Below, piece by piece: positions 33,454 to 41,248 of a stretch of 64,000 nucleotides of DNA. The DNA lies in contig JAKSJK010000002.1 of NCBI GenBank assembly GCA_024398095.1, positions 1-64,000 on the forward strand. Reading direction: 5' to 3'. Numbering within the stretch: the first letter of the stretch is position 1; the number at the start of each line of letters is the position of its first letter. The position numbers were made by a program, and so were the translations under genes. Origin of the DNA: Bacteroidales bacterium (GTDB lineage Bacteria > Bacteroidota > Bacteroidia > Bacteroidales > UBA932). The notes under the pieces are model-generated. The model worked only from the letters and a program-made list of their open reading frames with translations. It did not search any database and was not told the DNA's origin.

Positions 33454-34980
33454 ATGAAGGAAATAGAAGTTGCCAAGAAGATTGGAAAGGAACTCACTGC
33501 GGAGGATGTGATCCCTGTTGCCGCAAAGGCCTTGGGCTGCAAGCCTGCAATGGTGGGCGAGTGGCGCGTGGTACGCCGCAGCGTCGATGCACGTCAGGAT
33601 GTACTCTACCGCTACCGCATAGCCTGTGTACGCCAGGGTGAGGCTTTTGATGAATATAAACTGGATGAGTATCAGGATGTTACCAATGCCGAGCCAGTCA
33701 TTGTTGTGGGGTCGGGTCCTGCAGGAATGTTTGCCGCTCTGAAACTGCTCACCAAGGGCTTGAAACCGATTATACTGGAACGTGGAAAGGACGTCCACAA
33801 ACGCAAGTTCGACATGGCTGTGCTTTCCAAGGAGGGCGTGGTAAACCCAGACAGCAACTACTGTTTCGGCGAAGGTGGAGCCGGTACTTTTTCAGATGGA
33901 AAGCTTTTCACGCGTTCTTCAAAAAGAGGGGATATACGCGAGGTGCTGCACCAGCTGGTGAACTTCGGCGCGGACCCCGACATCCTTATAAGCGCCCATC
34001 CGCACATAGGCTCGGACAAGCTGCCTGTGGTGGTTGAAAATATACGCAAGTGCATCATTGAGCATGGCGGTGAATACCATTTCGACAGCCGTGTGACAGA
34101 TATAGTGCCGAAGCCGGAAGGTGGCTATTCAATCCATTGTGGCTCAACTGTTTATGAGTCGCGCAAGGTAATCCTTGCAACCGGCCATTCTGCGCGTGAC
34201 ATCTACGAATTGTTCGTGTCCCGCGGCTGGGCCGTTGAGGCCAAGGGCTTCGCTCTAGGCGTACGCGTGGAACATCCTCAGTGGCTCATCAACAAGATCC
34301 AGTATCACGGCAAATATCAACCGTTCATGCCGACTGCGGAGTATGCTTTCGTGACCCAGATAGAGGGTAGGGGAGTCTTCTCCTTCTGTATGTGTCCGGG
34401 CGGCATCCTGGTGCCTTCGGCAACGGCTCCAGGCGAGCTGGTGCTCAATGGCATGTCCAATTCTGCCCGCAATTCCAAGTGGGCCAATGCCGGCGTCGTG
34501 GTGTCAGTGGAGCCTGAAGACTTGCCTTCTTACGAGAAGTTCGGTCCCCTGGCTTCCCTGGAGTTTCAGAAGGATGTGGAACGTGCCATGTTCAATTATA
34601 CGGGTACTCTGCAGGCGCCTGCGCAGCGAATGATGGATTTCTGCCGCAGGATCCCGTCGTCGAATCTTCCTGCCACCTCATACCATCCCGGTGCTGCAAA
34701 TGCGCCTCTGCACGAACTTCTGCCTGAGAATGTGTCGTTGCGCCTCAAATATGCCTTTCCATGGGTTGGCAACAAACTGATGCACGGCTATTATACCAAC
34801 GATGCGCTTCTGCTCGGTGTGGAGTCCCGCACTTCTTCGCCAGTGCGTCTGCCTCGTGATCCTGAGACTCTGGAGCATGTCAGCCTCCCTGGACTCTATC
34901 CTTGCGGAGAAGGCGCCGGTTATGCAGGAGGAATCGTTTCTTCTGCGCTGGATGGCATTAATTGCGCAGCTAAGATATAG
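33454..34980 (+). CDS. FAD-dependent dehydrogenase (COG2509 type)
   Basis: 508 residues, cytoplasmic. An N-terminal ~80-residue extension typical of this family ('KEIEVAKKIGKELTAEDVIPVAAKALG', 'RRSVDARQDVLYRYRIAC') precedes a Rossmann FAD motif 'VIVVGSGPAGMFAALKLL' at about residue 83-100. Other family marks are 'NSNYCFGEGGAGTFSDGKLFTR', 'ILATGHSARDIYELF', 'FSFCMCPGGILVPS' and the C-terminal FAD contact 'GLYPCGEGAGYAGGIVSSALDGI'. The reaction is not established for the family. It is 3 bases after tsaD, so probably cotranscribed. Confidence 0.9.
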   Translation: MKEIEVAKKIGKELTAEDVIPVAAKALGCKPAMVGEWRVVRRSVDARQDVLYRYRIACVRQGEAFDEYKLDEYQDVTNAEPVIVVGSGPAGMFAALKLLTKGLKPIILERGKDVHKRKFDMAVLSKEGVVNPDSNYCFGEGGAGTFSDGKLFTRSSKRGDIREVLHQLVNFGADPDILISAHPHIGSDKLPVVVENIRKCIIEHGGEYHFDSRVTDIVPKPEGGYSIHCGSTVYESRKVILATGHSARDIYELFVSRGWAVEAKGFALGVRVEHPQWLINKIQYHGKYQPFMPTAEYAFVTQIEGRGVFSFCMCPGGILVPSATAPGELVLNGMSNSARNSKWANAGVVVSVEPEDLPSYEKFGPLASLEFQKDVERAMFNYTGTLQAPAQRMMDFCRRIPSSNLPATSYHPGAANAPLHELLPENVSLRLKYAFPWVGNKLMHGYYTNDALLLGVESRTSSPVRLPRDPETLEHVSLPGLYPCGEGAGYAGGIVSSALDGINCAAKI

Positions 34981-35006
34981 TAGCATCATATTATTTTATA
35001 GGAATC

Positions 35007-35618
35007 ATGCATTTTCTGGATCTGCTTTTCATTGCAATAGGACTTTCGATGGATGCCTTCGCAGTTTCGATAGGCAAGGGACTTACTGTCAAGAAGGTTT
35101 CTTTGGCTAACGCGATGTCCGTCGGATGCTGGTTTGGTGGTTTTCAGGCTCTGATGCCACTGATCGGCTATTTCGTCATCTATTTCTTCTCGAACATTCC
35201 GGTTATCCAGTCGGTGATCATGAATGTGGATCACTGGATTGCTTTCGTGCTGCTGGCCTTCATCGGTGGCAATATGCTCAGAGAGGCTTTTGGCAAGGAG
35301 GATGAGTGTGATTCCATGGATTCTTCTTTTGCCTTCAAAACCATGTTCCTGATGGCGATTGCCACCAGCATAGATGCTCTCGCAACCGGCTTTACCTTCG
35401 GTTGCCTTGAGAATGCTTCAGGCCGTGTGAGCCTGCTGCAGTCTTCTATCTGGGCAGATGTCACAGTAATCGGCGTGACCACCTTTCTGTTCTCTGTGCT
35501 CGGACTTTACATCGGGCGTTTCGTTGGCCACCGCTTCCATCGCGGCGCTGAGATTTTCGGCGGTCTCGTGCTTATCGCAATCGGCCTCAAGATTCTGATC
35601 GAGCATCTGATTGGTTAG
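35007..35618 (+). CDS. mntP: manganese efflux pump MntP
   Basis: 203 residues, six predicted membrane helices arranged as two related halves. The metal-site motifs are 'GLSMDAFAVSIGKG' (Asp16) in helix 1 and 'ATSIDALATGFTFG' in the second half, as in MntP. It exports Mn(II) from the cytoplasm. No yybP-ykoY-type riboswitch can fit in the 26-base gap to the preceding gene, so transcription probably comes from the tsaD unit or a close promoter. A palindromic repeat cluster follows its stop. Confidence 0.95.
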   Translation: MHFLDLLFIAIGLSMDAFAVSIGKGLTVKKVSLANAMSVGCWFGGFQALMPLIGYFVIYFFSNIPVIQSVIMNVDHWIAFVLLAFIGGNMLREAFGKEDECDSMDSSFAFKTMFLMAIATSIDALATGFTFGCLENASGRVSLLQSSIWADVTVIGVTTFLFSVLGLYIGRFVGHRFHRGAEIFGGLVLIAIGLKILIEHLIG

Positions 35619-35631
35619 GTGATCTTTTTTG

Positions 35632-35717
35632 GGGCTACTCGCTCCTGCGTGGGGGTGAGTAGCCCAGTTTTCGCGCTTTTTGGGGCTACTCGCCCTTTTC
35701 GAGGAGCGAGTAGCCCC
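35632..35717. repeat. cluster of two palindromic GGGGCTACTCGC repeat units
   Basis: The core GGGCTACTC occurs four times, alternating in orientation: 35632-35640 forward and 35657-35665 reverse (hairpin 1), then GGGGCTACTCGC at 35682-35693 forward and GCGAGTAGCCCC at 35706-35717 reverse (hairpin 2). Both hairpins are preceded by TTTTTT or TTTTT. They sit between mntP and the rplS-tRNA terminator. They could end mntP transcription, but the repeated unit structure resembles REP/BIME-type intergenic elements. Confidence 0.75.
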
Positions 35718-35742
35718 ATTTTTCGAGATGAAGATAGATAAC

Positions 35743-35773
35743 AAAAAATCCCGCGATGTTTTCGCGGGATTTC
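35743..35773 (-). terminator. terminator of the rplS-tRNA-Arg transcript
   Basis: AAATCCCGCGA (35746-35756) pairs with TCGCGGGATTT (35762-35772) around a short loop, and the minus strand continues with a T-run. It lies just downstream of the tRNA-Arg(ACG) 3' end. Confidence 0.83.
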
Positions 35774-35780
35774 TTGAAAG

Positions 35781-35854
35781 TGACGCGTGTAGGATTCAAA
35801 CCTACGACCTTTTGATCCGTAGTCAAATGCTCTATTCAGCTGAGCTAACGCGCC
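35781..35854 (-). tRNA. tRNA-Arg (anticodon ACG, A34 expected to become inosine)
   Basis: The minus-strand cloverleaf has acceptor arms GGCGCGT and ACGCGTC with one G-T wobble, D arm TTAGCTCAGCTGAATAGAGC, anticodon stem TTTGA/TCAAA with loop CTACGGA (anticodon ACG), T arm CGTAGGTTTGAATCCTACAC, and discriminator A. CCA is not encoded. The 5' end is 6 bases after the rplS stop on the same strand, so it is probably processed from the rplS mRNA. It is the standard substrate of TadA. Confidence 0.92.
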
Positions 35855-35860
35855 AGAATA

Positions 35861-36238
35861 TTATTCTGCGTCCTTTGCAGCAACGTACTTCTTCTCCTTG
35901 ATGCGAGCCTTCTTACCAGAGAGGTCGCGGAGGTAGAAGATGCGTGCACGACGTACCTTACCGTGCTTGTTGACTTCGATGCTGTCGATGAACGGTGAGT
36001 TGAATGGGAAGATTCTCTCAACACCTACACCGCTGGAAATCTTGCGGACAGTGAAAGTCTTGGTTGCTGGAGATGCACCGCGAAGCTGGATAACTACTCC
36101 TCTGAACTTCTGAAGTCTCTCCTTATCACCCTCCTTGATCCTGTAGGTAACGGTGATGGTGTCACCGGCCTGGAACTCAGGGTAGTTCTTTACCGCCTCA
36201 TTTGCGAAGGCGTCATTTACTAACTTAATGTAATCCAT
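35861..36238 (-). CDS. rplS: 50S ribosomal protein L19
   Basis: 125 residues. L19 sits at the 30S-50S interface. The family pattern is clear: '[33 protein letters not shown]', '[56 protein letters not shown]'. It has its own consensus promoter (36315-36345) with a leader of about 70 bases and is followed by tRNA-Arg. Confidence 0.98.
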   Translation of the reverse strand: MDYIKLVNDAFANEAVKNYPEFQAGDTITVTYRIKEGDKERLQKFRGVVIQLRGASPATKTFTVRKISSGVGVERIFPFNSPFIDSIEVNKHGKVRRARIFYLRDLSGKKARIKEKKYVAAKDAE

Positions 36239-36314
36239 TTCTGTTTCAGTAAAATTTAAGTGGCAACGTGGGCTGAACCGTTATGCTCCAGAGGTTGCTC
36301 CCGTTTTGGGACTG

Positions 36315-36345
36315 CAAATGTAGTTACAAATTTTTGTTCTGCAAA
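36315..36345 (-). promoter_or_regulatory. promoter of rplS
   Basis: On the minus strand TTTG (36345-36342), a 19-base spacer and TACATTTG (36322-36315) match the Bacteroidota consensus. It lies in the 125-base gap between the ammonia-lyase stop and rplS. Confidence 0.75.
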
Positions 36346-36363
36346 CTTTTTTCAACTTTTTTT

Positions 36364-37890
36364 CTAAAAAATCTCCGGTTCTTCCTCGCGCAGGTATTTC
36401 TCAACCCTCGCGATCTGTTTGTAGAACGGCTTGTCGTCCACGATAGTCGGCATGATTTCCCTTATCGCGTCATAAGCCTTTCTGCTCTTCGGTGCCAGTG
36501 AGTCCTTGATTCCGAGGCAGTCGACAGCCTGTGCCAGTGCGATGAAATGGATTGACATTACCTGGAAGGCATTGTCGATCACTTTCTTGCAAAGCAGGGC
36601 GGTGTTGGTGCCCATGCTGACTATATCCTGGTTGTCATTGTTGTTCGAAATGCTGTGGACATAGTTCGGCATGGCCAGGGTCTGACACTCCGCCGTGGTC
36701 GAAGTGGCGGTGAACTGACATGCCTGCATGCCGTAGTTCAGTCCGAGTGTGCCCATGTTCAGGAATGGAGGCAGGATGCCGTTGATGCGGTCGTGGAAGA
36801 GGTAGTTGAGCTGGCGTTCCATCGTCATCACAAGCCTTACGAGTGCAATTTTCACCTTGTCCTCCTCAAGCGAGATGTAGTCTCCGTGGAAGTTTCCGCC
36901 GTGCAGGACGTTCCTGCTGACCGGATCTATGATCGGATTGTCGCTTGCGCAGTTGAATTCCTCCTCGATGACCCTCCTGCTGTTCCTGAGGGTTTCCCAG
37001 ATCGGGCCGAAGATCTGCGGAATGCACCTGAGCGAGTAGTATGCCTGGACTTTCTTGTGGAAGACCTTGTCCTCTGCGTGCCCGTTGTCGTAGAGTTCGT
37101 GCTCTCTCTTGTGCAGACATTTGCTGCCGGCGGAGAGTTCCCTCATCTTCGCTGCGATAAGGGACTGGCCCTCGTGGTTGCGGCAGTCATTCAGTTCTGC
37201 GGACATCAGGTCGTCATACGACGAGGCTATCTCATTCATCATTACGGAAGCGAGGGTTGCCCACTCCAGCAACTTTTCGGCGTCGAACTGGTTGATAGCG
37301 GCGATACCGGTCATGAAAGAGGTTCCGTTTGTGACAGAGAGACCTTCGCGTATGTGAATGCCGATAGGCTTCAGCCCGTTTTCCTCCATCACTTCTGCGG
37401 TCTTGCGCCACTCGCCCTTGTAATGCACCTCACCCTCGCCGATGAGTGTGAGTGCCAGATGGGCCAGCTGTACGAGGTCGCCGCTGGCGCCGACACTGCC
37501 GTGCTGCGGGATGAACGGGTATATATCCCTGTTGATAAACTCTACCAGCAGCTCGCAGACTTCCGGGTGTATGCCCGAACGGCACTGGAGGAAGACACCG
37601 AGCCTGGCGATCATGGCAGCCTTGACATAAGTGTCAGGCAGGGCCTCGCCGGCTCCCGTAGAGTGGCTCCTGATTATATTGTACTGAAGGTCGGTCAGAT
37701 ATCTGTCGTCTACGCGCCATTGAGCCATAGGCCCGAAACCGGTGTTGATTCCGTAGATAACTTTGTCGGAAGCGAATTCCTTGAGAAATTCGTAGCAATC
37801 GCTAACTGCTTTAAGTGGAAGCTGATCGCTCTCCAGCCTCTTCCCGTCGTAGAGAATGGACTTGACCTGGTCCAGTGTCAGTATTTTCAT
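36364..37890 (-). CDS. aromatic amino acid ammonia-lyase (histidine or tyrosine ammonia-lyase)
   Basis: 508 residues of the MIO-enzyme family, which releases ammonia from aromatic amino acids non-oxidatively. The self-cyclising triad is Ala135-Ser136-Gly137 in 'HGSVGASGDLVQLAH', the catalytic Tyr is Tyr46 in 'VIYGINTGFGPMAQ', and the selectivity region reads 'LQYNIIRSHSTGAGE' (Ser75-His76). Other marks are 'NGTSFMTG', 'SLRCIPQIFGP', 'EEFNCASDNPIID' and 'VHSISNNNDNQDIVSMGTN'. Overall it recalls the tyrosine ammonia-lyase of Flavobacterium johnsoniae as much as HutH. No hutU, hutI or ftcD gene lies nearby. It follows dnaJ by 3 bases, so it may be cotranscribed with grpE-dnaJ. Confidence 0.88.
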   Translation of the reverse strand: MKILTLDQVKSILYDGKRLESDQLPLKAVSDCYEFLKEFASDKVIYGINTGFGPMAQWRVDDRYLTDLQYNIIRSHSTGAGEALPDTYVKAAMIARLGVFLQCRSGIHPEVCELLVEFINRDIYPFIPQHGSVGASGDLVQLAHLALTLIGEGEVHYKGEWRKTAEVMEENGLKPIGIHIREGLSVTNGTSFMTGIAAINQFDAEKLLEWATLASVMMNEIASSYDDLMSAELNDCRNHEGQSLIAAKMRELSAGSKCLHKREHELYDNGHAEDKVFHKKVQAYYSLRCIPQIFGPIWETLRNSRRVIEEEFNCASDNPIIDPVSRNVLHGGNFHGDYISLEEDKVKIALVRLVMTMERQLNYLFHDRINGILPPFLNMGTLGLNYGMQACQFTATSTTAECQTLAMPNYVHSISNNNDNQDIVSMGTNTALLCKKVIDNAFQVMSIHFIALAQAVDCLGIKDSLAPKSRKAYDAIREIMPTIVDDKPFYKQIARVEKYLREEEPEIF

Positions 37891-37893
37891 TGC

Positions 37894-39072
37894 TTAATCT
37901 CTGAATAGGTCTTTAAGTTTGTCGAGGAAGCTCTTGCTGTCGGCGCTCTTGTTTACGTCGAACCCGTCCATTCCGGACATCTTCTCCACCAATTCTTTCT
38001 CTTCCTTGTTCAGACGCTTAGGTACATATACTATATAATGAATGTATAGGTCGCCTTTTCCGTAGCTGTTCACACCAGGCAGTCCGCCGCCTCCAAGGCG
38101 TACGGTTTCACCTGACTGGGTGCCCGGCTTCACATCCACGCGGGTGGTGGTGCCGTCCACGCATGGAATCTCGACTGATGCGCCGAGGATGGCCTGAGGA
38201 ATGGAAATGACTTTTGTGTAGTGCAGATCTCCGCCGTCTCTTTCGAAGGTCTTCTGCTCGACTTCCTGGATTACGATCAGCAGGTCGCCGCAAGGGCCGT
38301 TATTCTTGCCTGCGTGTCCCTTGCCGCGCATGGTAAGCTGCATTCCGTCTTCCACGCCTGCCGGGATGCTGACCTTGAAGGTCTCCCTCTTGCGTACCAC
38401 ACCCTTTCCGCCGCAGTCAGGACAGGCCTTGGCGATAACCTTGCCTTCTCCGTTGCACTGCTGGCAGGTGCTGATCTGCATGGTCTGGCCGAAGAATCCG
38501 TTGACGACTCTCTTGTACTGTCCGGTGCCTTTGCAGGCCGGGCAGGTCTTTATGTCGGCCTCGCTCTTTGCGCCCTTTCCGTTGCAGGTCGTGCACGGAA
38601 CCTCTCTCTCGATGGAGATTTCCTTTTCGCACCCCTTGGCTATCTCACTGAGTGTCAGGGATACACGGGTGCGTATATCGCGTCCGCGGAAGACCCTCGG
38701 ACCGCTCTGCTGCTGGCCTCCGCCGAAGCCGAATCCGCTGAATCCTCCGAATCCGCCGCCTCCGAAAAGGTTGTTCAGGATGTCGTTGAGGTTGCCGAAT
38801 CCCTGGCTGAAGTCCGGGCCAGCCTGGCCATCCATGCCAGCATGTCCGAATTTGTCATACCTGGCCCTCTTCTGCTCGTCGCTGAGCACATCGTAAGCCT
38901 CTGCCGCCTCCTTGAATTTTTCTTCGGCTGCCTTCTTGTCAGCCTCCGAGTCGCCCACGTGACGGTCCGGATGGTATTTGAGGGCGAGCTTCTTGTAGGC
39001 CTTCTTTATGTCGTCGATGCTGGCGTTCTTTTCAACGCCGAGCACCTCGTAGTAATCTCTTTTTTCTGCCAT
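37894..39072 (-). CDS. dnaJ: chaperone DnaJ (Hsp40)
   Basis: 392 residues. The J domain occupies residues 1-75 with HPD in '[11 protein letters not shown]'. A Gly/Phe-rich linker follows ('[19 protein letters not shown]'). Then come four CxxCxGxG zinc repeats: [24 protein letters not shown] and CPDCGGKG. The C-terminal substrate-binding and dimerisation domains complete it. It stimulates DnaK ATPase and delivers clients. It lies 11 bases after grpE. Confidence 0.98.
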   Translation of the reverse strand: MAEKRDYYEVLGVEKNASIDDIKKAYKKLALKYHPDRHVGDSEADKKAAEEKFKEAAEAYDVLSDEQKRARYDKFGHAGMDGQAGPDFSQGFGNLNDILNNLFGGGGFGGFSGFGFGGGQQQSGPRVFRGRDIRTRVSLTLSEIAKGCEKEISIEREVPCTTCNGKGAKSEADIKTCPACKGTGQYKRVVNGFFGQTMQISTCQQCNGEGKVIAKACPDCGGKGVVRKRETFKVSIPAGVEDGMQLTMRGKGHAGKNNGPCGDLLIVIQEVEQKTFERDGGDLHYTKVISIPQAILGASVEIPCVDGTTTRVDVKPGTQSGETVRLGGGGLPGVNSYGKGDLYIHYIVYVPKRLNKEEKELVEKMSGMDGFDVNKSADSKSFLDKLKDLFRD

Positions 39073-39083
39073 TTTTCCTTTCC

Positions 39084-39644
39084 TTATTTACCTACCACAA
39101 CCTTGGCGAATCGGATGACTTTTCCGTTCAAGGTATAGCCTGTCATGACTACGTCGAAAACCTTTCCTTTCTGCTCTTCTTCGGCTACCGGGAACTCGGC
39201 CACAGCCTCGTGGAAATCTGTGTCGAAGGCCTGTCCCATTGCCTCGATGACAGCCAGTCCCTTGCTCTTGAGATATGCCATCAACTTGTTGTAAATCAAT
39301 TCTGTACCTTCCTTTGCTGCGTCGTTTGCGTCGGAGTTTGCGAGCAGTTTCATAGCCCTCTCGCAGTCGTCCAGAACGGGGAGCATTCCCTCGATCGTAG
39401 AGCGTGCCGCAACGTTCACGAGATCCAGTTTTTCCTGGGATGTGCGACGGCGGAAATTCTCGAATTCAGCCATCAGACGCAGGTAGTCGTCCTTGGCCTT
39501 TGCCTCGCTTTCTGCGAGCTTTGTCTCAGCCTCAGCCTTAGCTTCTTCAAGCTGCTTCTGAAGCTCCTCGATCTGTGCGTTGAGAGCTTTTATATCTTTC
39601 TTGGAATCTTTCTTCTCTTCCTTTGTCTTCTTTTCGTCTGCCAT
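39084..39644 (-). CDS. grpE: nucleotide exchange factor GrpE
   Basis: 186 residues. A highly charged N-terminal coiled coil (residues ~1-60) is followed by the GrpE core '[24 protein letters not shown]' and the beta domain '[50 protein letters not shown]'. It releases ADP from DnaK. It is first in the grpE-dnaJ unit with a consensus promoter just upstream; no CIRCE palindrome was seen. Confidence 0.97.
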   Translation of the reverse strand: MADEKKTKEEKKDSKKDIKALNAQIEELQKQLEEAKAEAETKLAESEAKAKDDYLRLMAEFENFRRRTSQEKLDLVNVAARSTIEGMLPVLDDCERAMKLLANSDANDAAKEGTELIYNKLMAYLKSKGLAVIEAMGQAFDTDFHEAVAEFPVAEEEQKGKVFDVVMTGYTLNGKVIRFAKVVVGK

Positions 39645-39669
39645 AGTATGCGTATTTGTTTACGGGCGA

Positions 39670-39701
39670 CAAAGATATCAAATTATCTGCCAGAAGGCAA
39701 A
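39670..39701 (-). promoter_or_regulatory. promoter of grpE-dnaJ
   Basis: Minus-strand TTTG (39701-39698), a 20-base spacer and TATCTTTG (39677-39670), a full Bacteroidota-type match 25 bases upstream of the grpE ATG. Confidence 0.75.
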
Positions 39702-39777
39702 ATCTGACATATTGTCACAGTCCGGGATAATTTGACAAAAGTTGCAGCTATTCTTTCATCTTTTGCTGATTTTTTCT

Positions 39778-39785
39778 TATTTTTG
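39778..39785 (+). promoter_or_regulatory. probable -7 element of glpT
   Basis: TATTTTTG (TAnnTTTG) 60 bases before the glpT ATG. Candidate TTTG sequences upstream are at less favourable spacing. The 200-base gap between grpE and glpT holds only this and the grpE promoter as recognisable features. Confidence 0.42.
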
Positions 39786-39844
39786 TCAGTTACATATCTG
39801 CGATATGGGACTTTAGACCGATTGTTAACAATTTTTTTTTCAAT

Positions 39845-41233
39845 ATGTCAAGATTTCTAGATCCACCGGCTCCAAAAGAGCCAATTGCTGCAGAAAAAGT
39901 AGACTCTACCTACAAAGCTATGCGTATCAAGGTGTTCCTGGGTGCTTTCCTTGGCTATGCCGGCTATTATCTCGTCCGCAAGAACCTCTCGCTTGCCGCT
40001 CCTGACATGATCAGTGACGGCATCCTCGACGCTGCCAAGGTCGGCCTCGCGATGTCCGCCGTTTCAATCGCCTATGCGTTCAGCAAGTTCATCATGGGTT
40101 CTGTTTCTGACCGTTCGGACTCCCGCAAGTTCCTTACCATCGGTCTCGTGCTTTCTGCTCTTACCATGATCGCTGTCGGTGTGCTTCCGTATGGTGCCAA
40201 TACAGCCCTCAACACCACCATCATCTTCGCACTGATGCTTGTGGTCGGCTGGCTCAGCGGTTTCGGCTGGCCTCCATGCGGCCGAATCATGGCCCACTGG
40301 TTCTCCCAGAATGAGCGAAGCTTCAAGATGAGCGTTTGGAATGTGTCCCACACCGTGGGCAGCTTCTCCCTCGGTTTTCTCGCCATCGCAGGCGTAGGCC
40401 TCGCTGCCGACCTCGGTCTCGTACAGACCTGGAGGGGCAACTTCGTGTTCCCAGCCCTCATCGCCCTCGCTATAGCAGTGTTCTGCTGGATAGTGATCCG
40501 CGACACTCCCGAGTCCTGCGGACTTCCTTCAGTCCAGGACTGGCGCAACGACTACAGCGGCGTGAAGAGCAAGGGACATTCCGGCGAGAAGCTTCCTTTT
40601 AAAACCCTCTTTGTGGATTACGTCCTCAAGAACAAACTTCTCTGGGTGGTTGCACTCAGCAACGTGTTCGTCTACCTCGTACGCTACGGCGTCGGTGACT
40701 GGGCTCCGACCTTTCTCCAGGCAAAGGGCATCATGACCGCAGCCGAGAGCAAGGTGGCCTTCTCCGTTCACAACATCGTAGGTGCAGTCGGTACCATCCT
40801 CTGCGGCCTCGCCACTTCCAAGATCTTCAAGGGCCGCTGCGCTCCTATGAATGTGATCTGCATGCTCGCCTGCATGCTCGGCGTGGGCATCTACTGGGTG
40901 GTCGGCGCAGGCTACATCGACATGAGCCCTGCAATGCAGAAGGTGCTCGTATATGTGGCTCTCTGCCTCATCGGCTTCTTTATCTACGGCCCTGTTGCCC
41001 TCACCGGCGTGCAGGCCCTCAACCTCGTTCCTAAGAATGCTGCAGGTACAGCAGCCGGCTTCGTAGGCCTCTTCGGCTACTTCCTCGGCGATGCTGTCTG
41101 CTCCAAGATTTTTGTCGGCGGCGTCGTTACCGCAGCCGGCTGGGATGCCGCCAACCTCACCATCGTGATTGGCGCAGGCATCGGCGTGCTTCTCTGCGCA
41201 ATGCTCATCCCAAGCGAGAAGAAGATTGCATAA
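39845..41233 (+). CDS. glpT: MFS organophosphate:phosphate antiporter, GlpT type
   Basis: 462 residues with 12 hydrophobic segments. Family marks are 'GYAGYYLVRKNLSLAAPDMI', 'AKVGLAMSAVSIAYAFSKFIMGSVSDRSDSRKFL', 'GWPPCGRIMAHWFSQNERSFKMSVWNVSHTVG' and 'RYGVGDWAPTFLQ'. These are typical of the glycerol-3-phosphate / hexose-phosphate / phosphoglycerate antiporter family; 'GWPPCGR' and the arginines of 'LVRKNLS' fit the phosphate site. It would exchange sn-glycerol-3-phosphate or a similar organophosphate for phosphate across the inner membrane. A surface phosphoesterase gene follows 15 bases later with no terminator between. Confidence 0.88.
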   Translation: MSRFLDPPAPKEPIAAEKVDSTYKAMRIKVFLGAFLGYAGYYLVRKNLSLAAPDMISDGILDAAKVGLAMSAVSIAYAFSKFIMGSVSDRSDSRKFLTIGLVLSALTMIAVGVLPYGANTALNTTIIFALMLVVGWLSGFGWPPCGRIMAHWFSQNERSFKMSVWNVSHTVGSFSLGFLAIAGVGLAADLGLVQTWRGNFVFPALIALAIAVFCWIVIRDTPESCGLPSVQDWRNDYSGVKSKGHSGEKLPFKTLFVDYVLKNKLLWVVALSNVFVYLVRYGVGDWAPTFLQAKGIMTAAESKVAFSVHNIVGAVGTILCGLATSKIFKGRCAPMNVICMLACMLGVGIYWVVGAGYIDMSPAMQKVLVYVALCLIGFFIYGPVALTGVQALNLVPKNAAGTAAGFVGLFGYFLGDAVCSKIFVGGVVTAAGWDAANLTIVIGAGIGVLLCAMLIPSEKKIA

Positions 41234-41248
41234 ACAATCTGTAAACGA

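Noticed and set aside
32494..33798. A 434-codon minus-strand frame opposite tsaD
   Set aside because: It spans the tsaD-oxidoreductase junction with no family features; a shadow.
34981..35006. Possible Mn riboswitch (yybP-ykoY) before mntP
   Set aside because: Only 26 bases separate the genes, far too short for that structure, and none of its sequence landmarks is present.
35680..35901. Short + strand frame across the palindromic repeats, tRNA-Arg and rplS end
   Set aside because: It runs through a hairpin element and a tRNA on the other strand; not protein coding.
39645..39844. Possible CIRCE/HrcA operator before grpE
   Set aside because: No TTAGCACTC-N9-GAGTGCTAA-type inverted repeat is present in the 200-base gap; only promoter-like elements were found.
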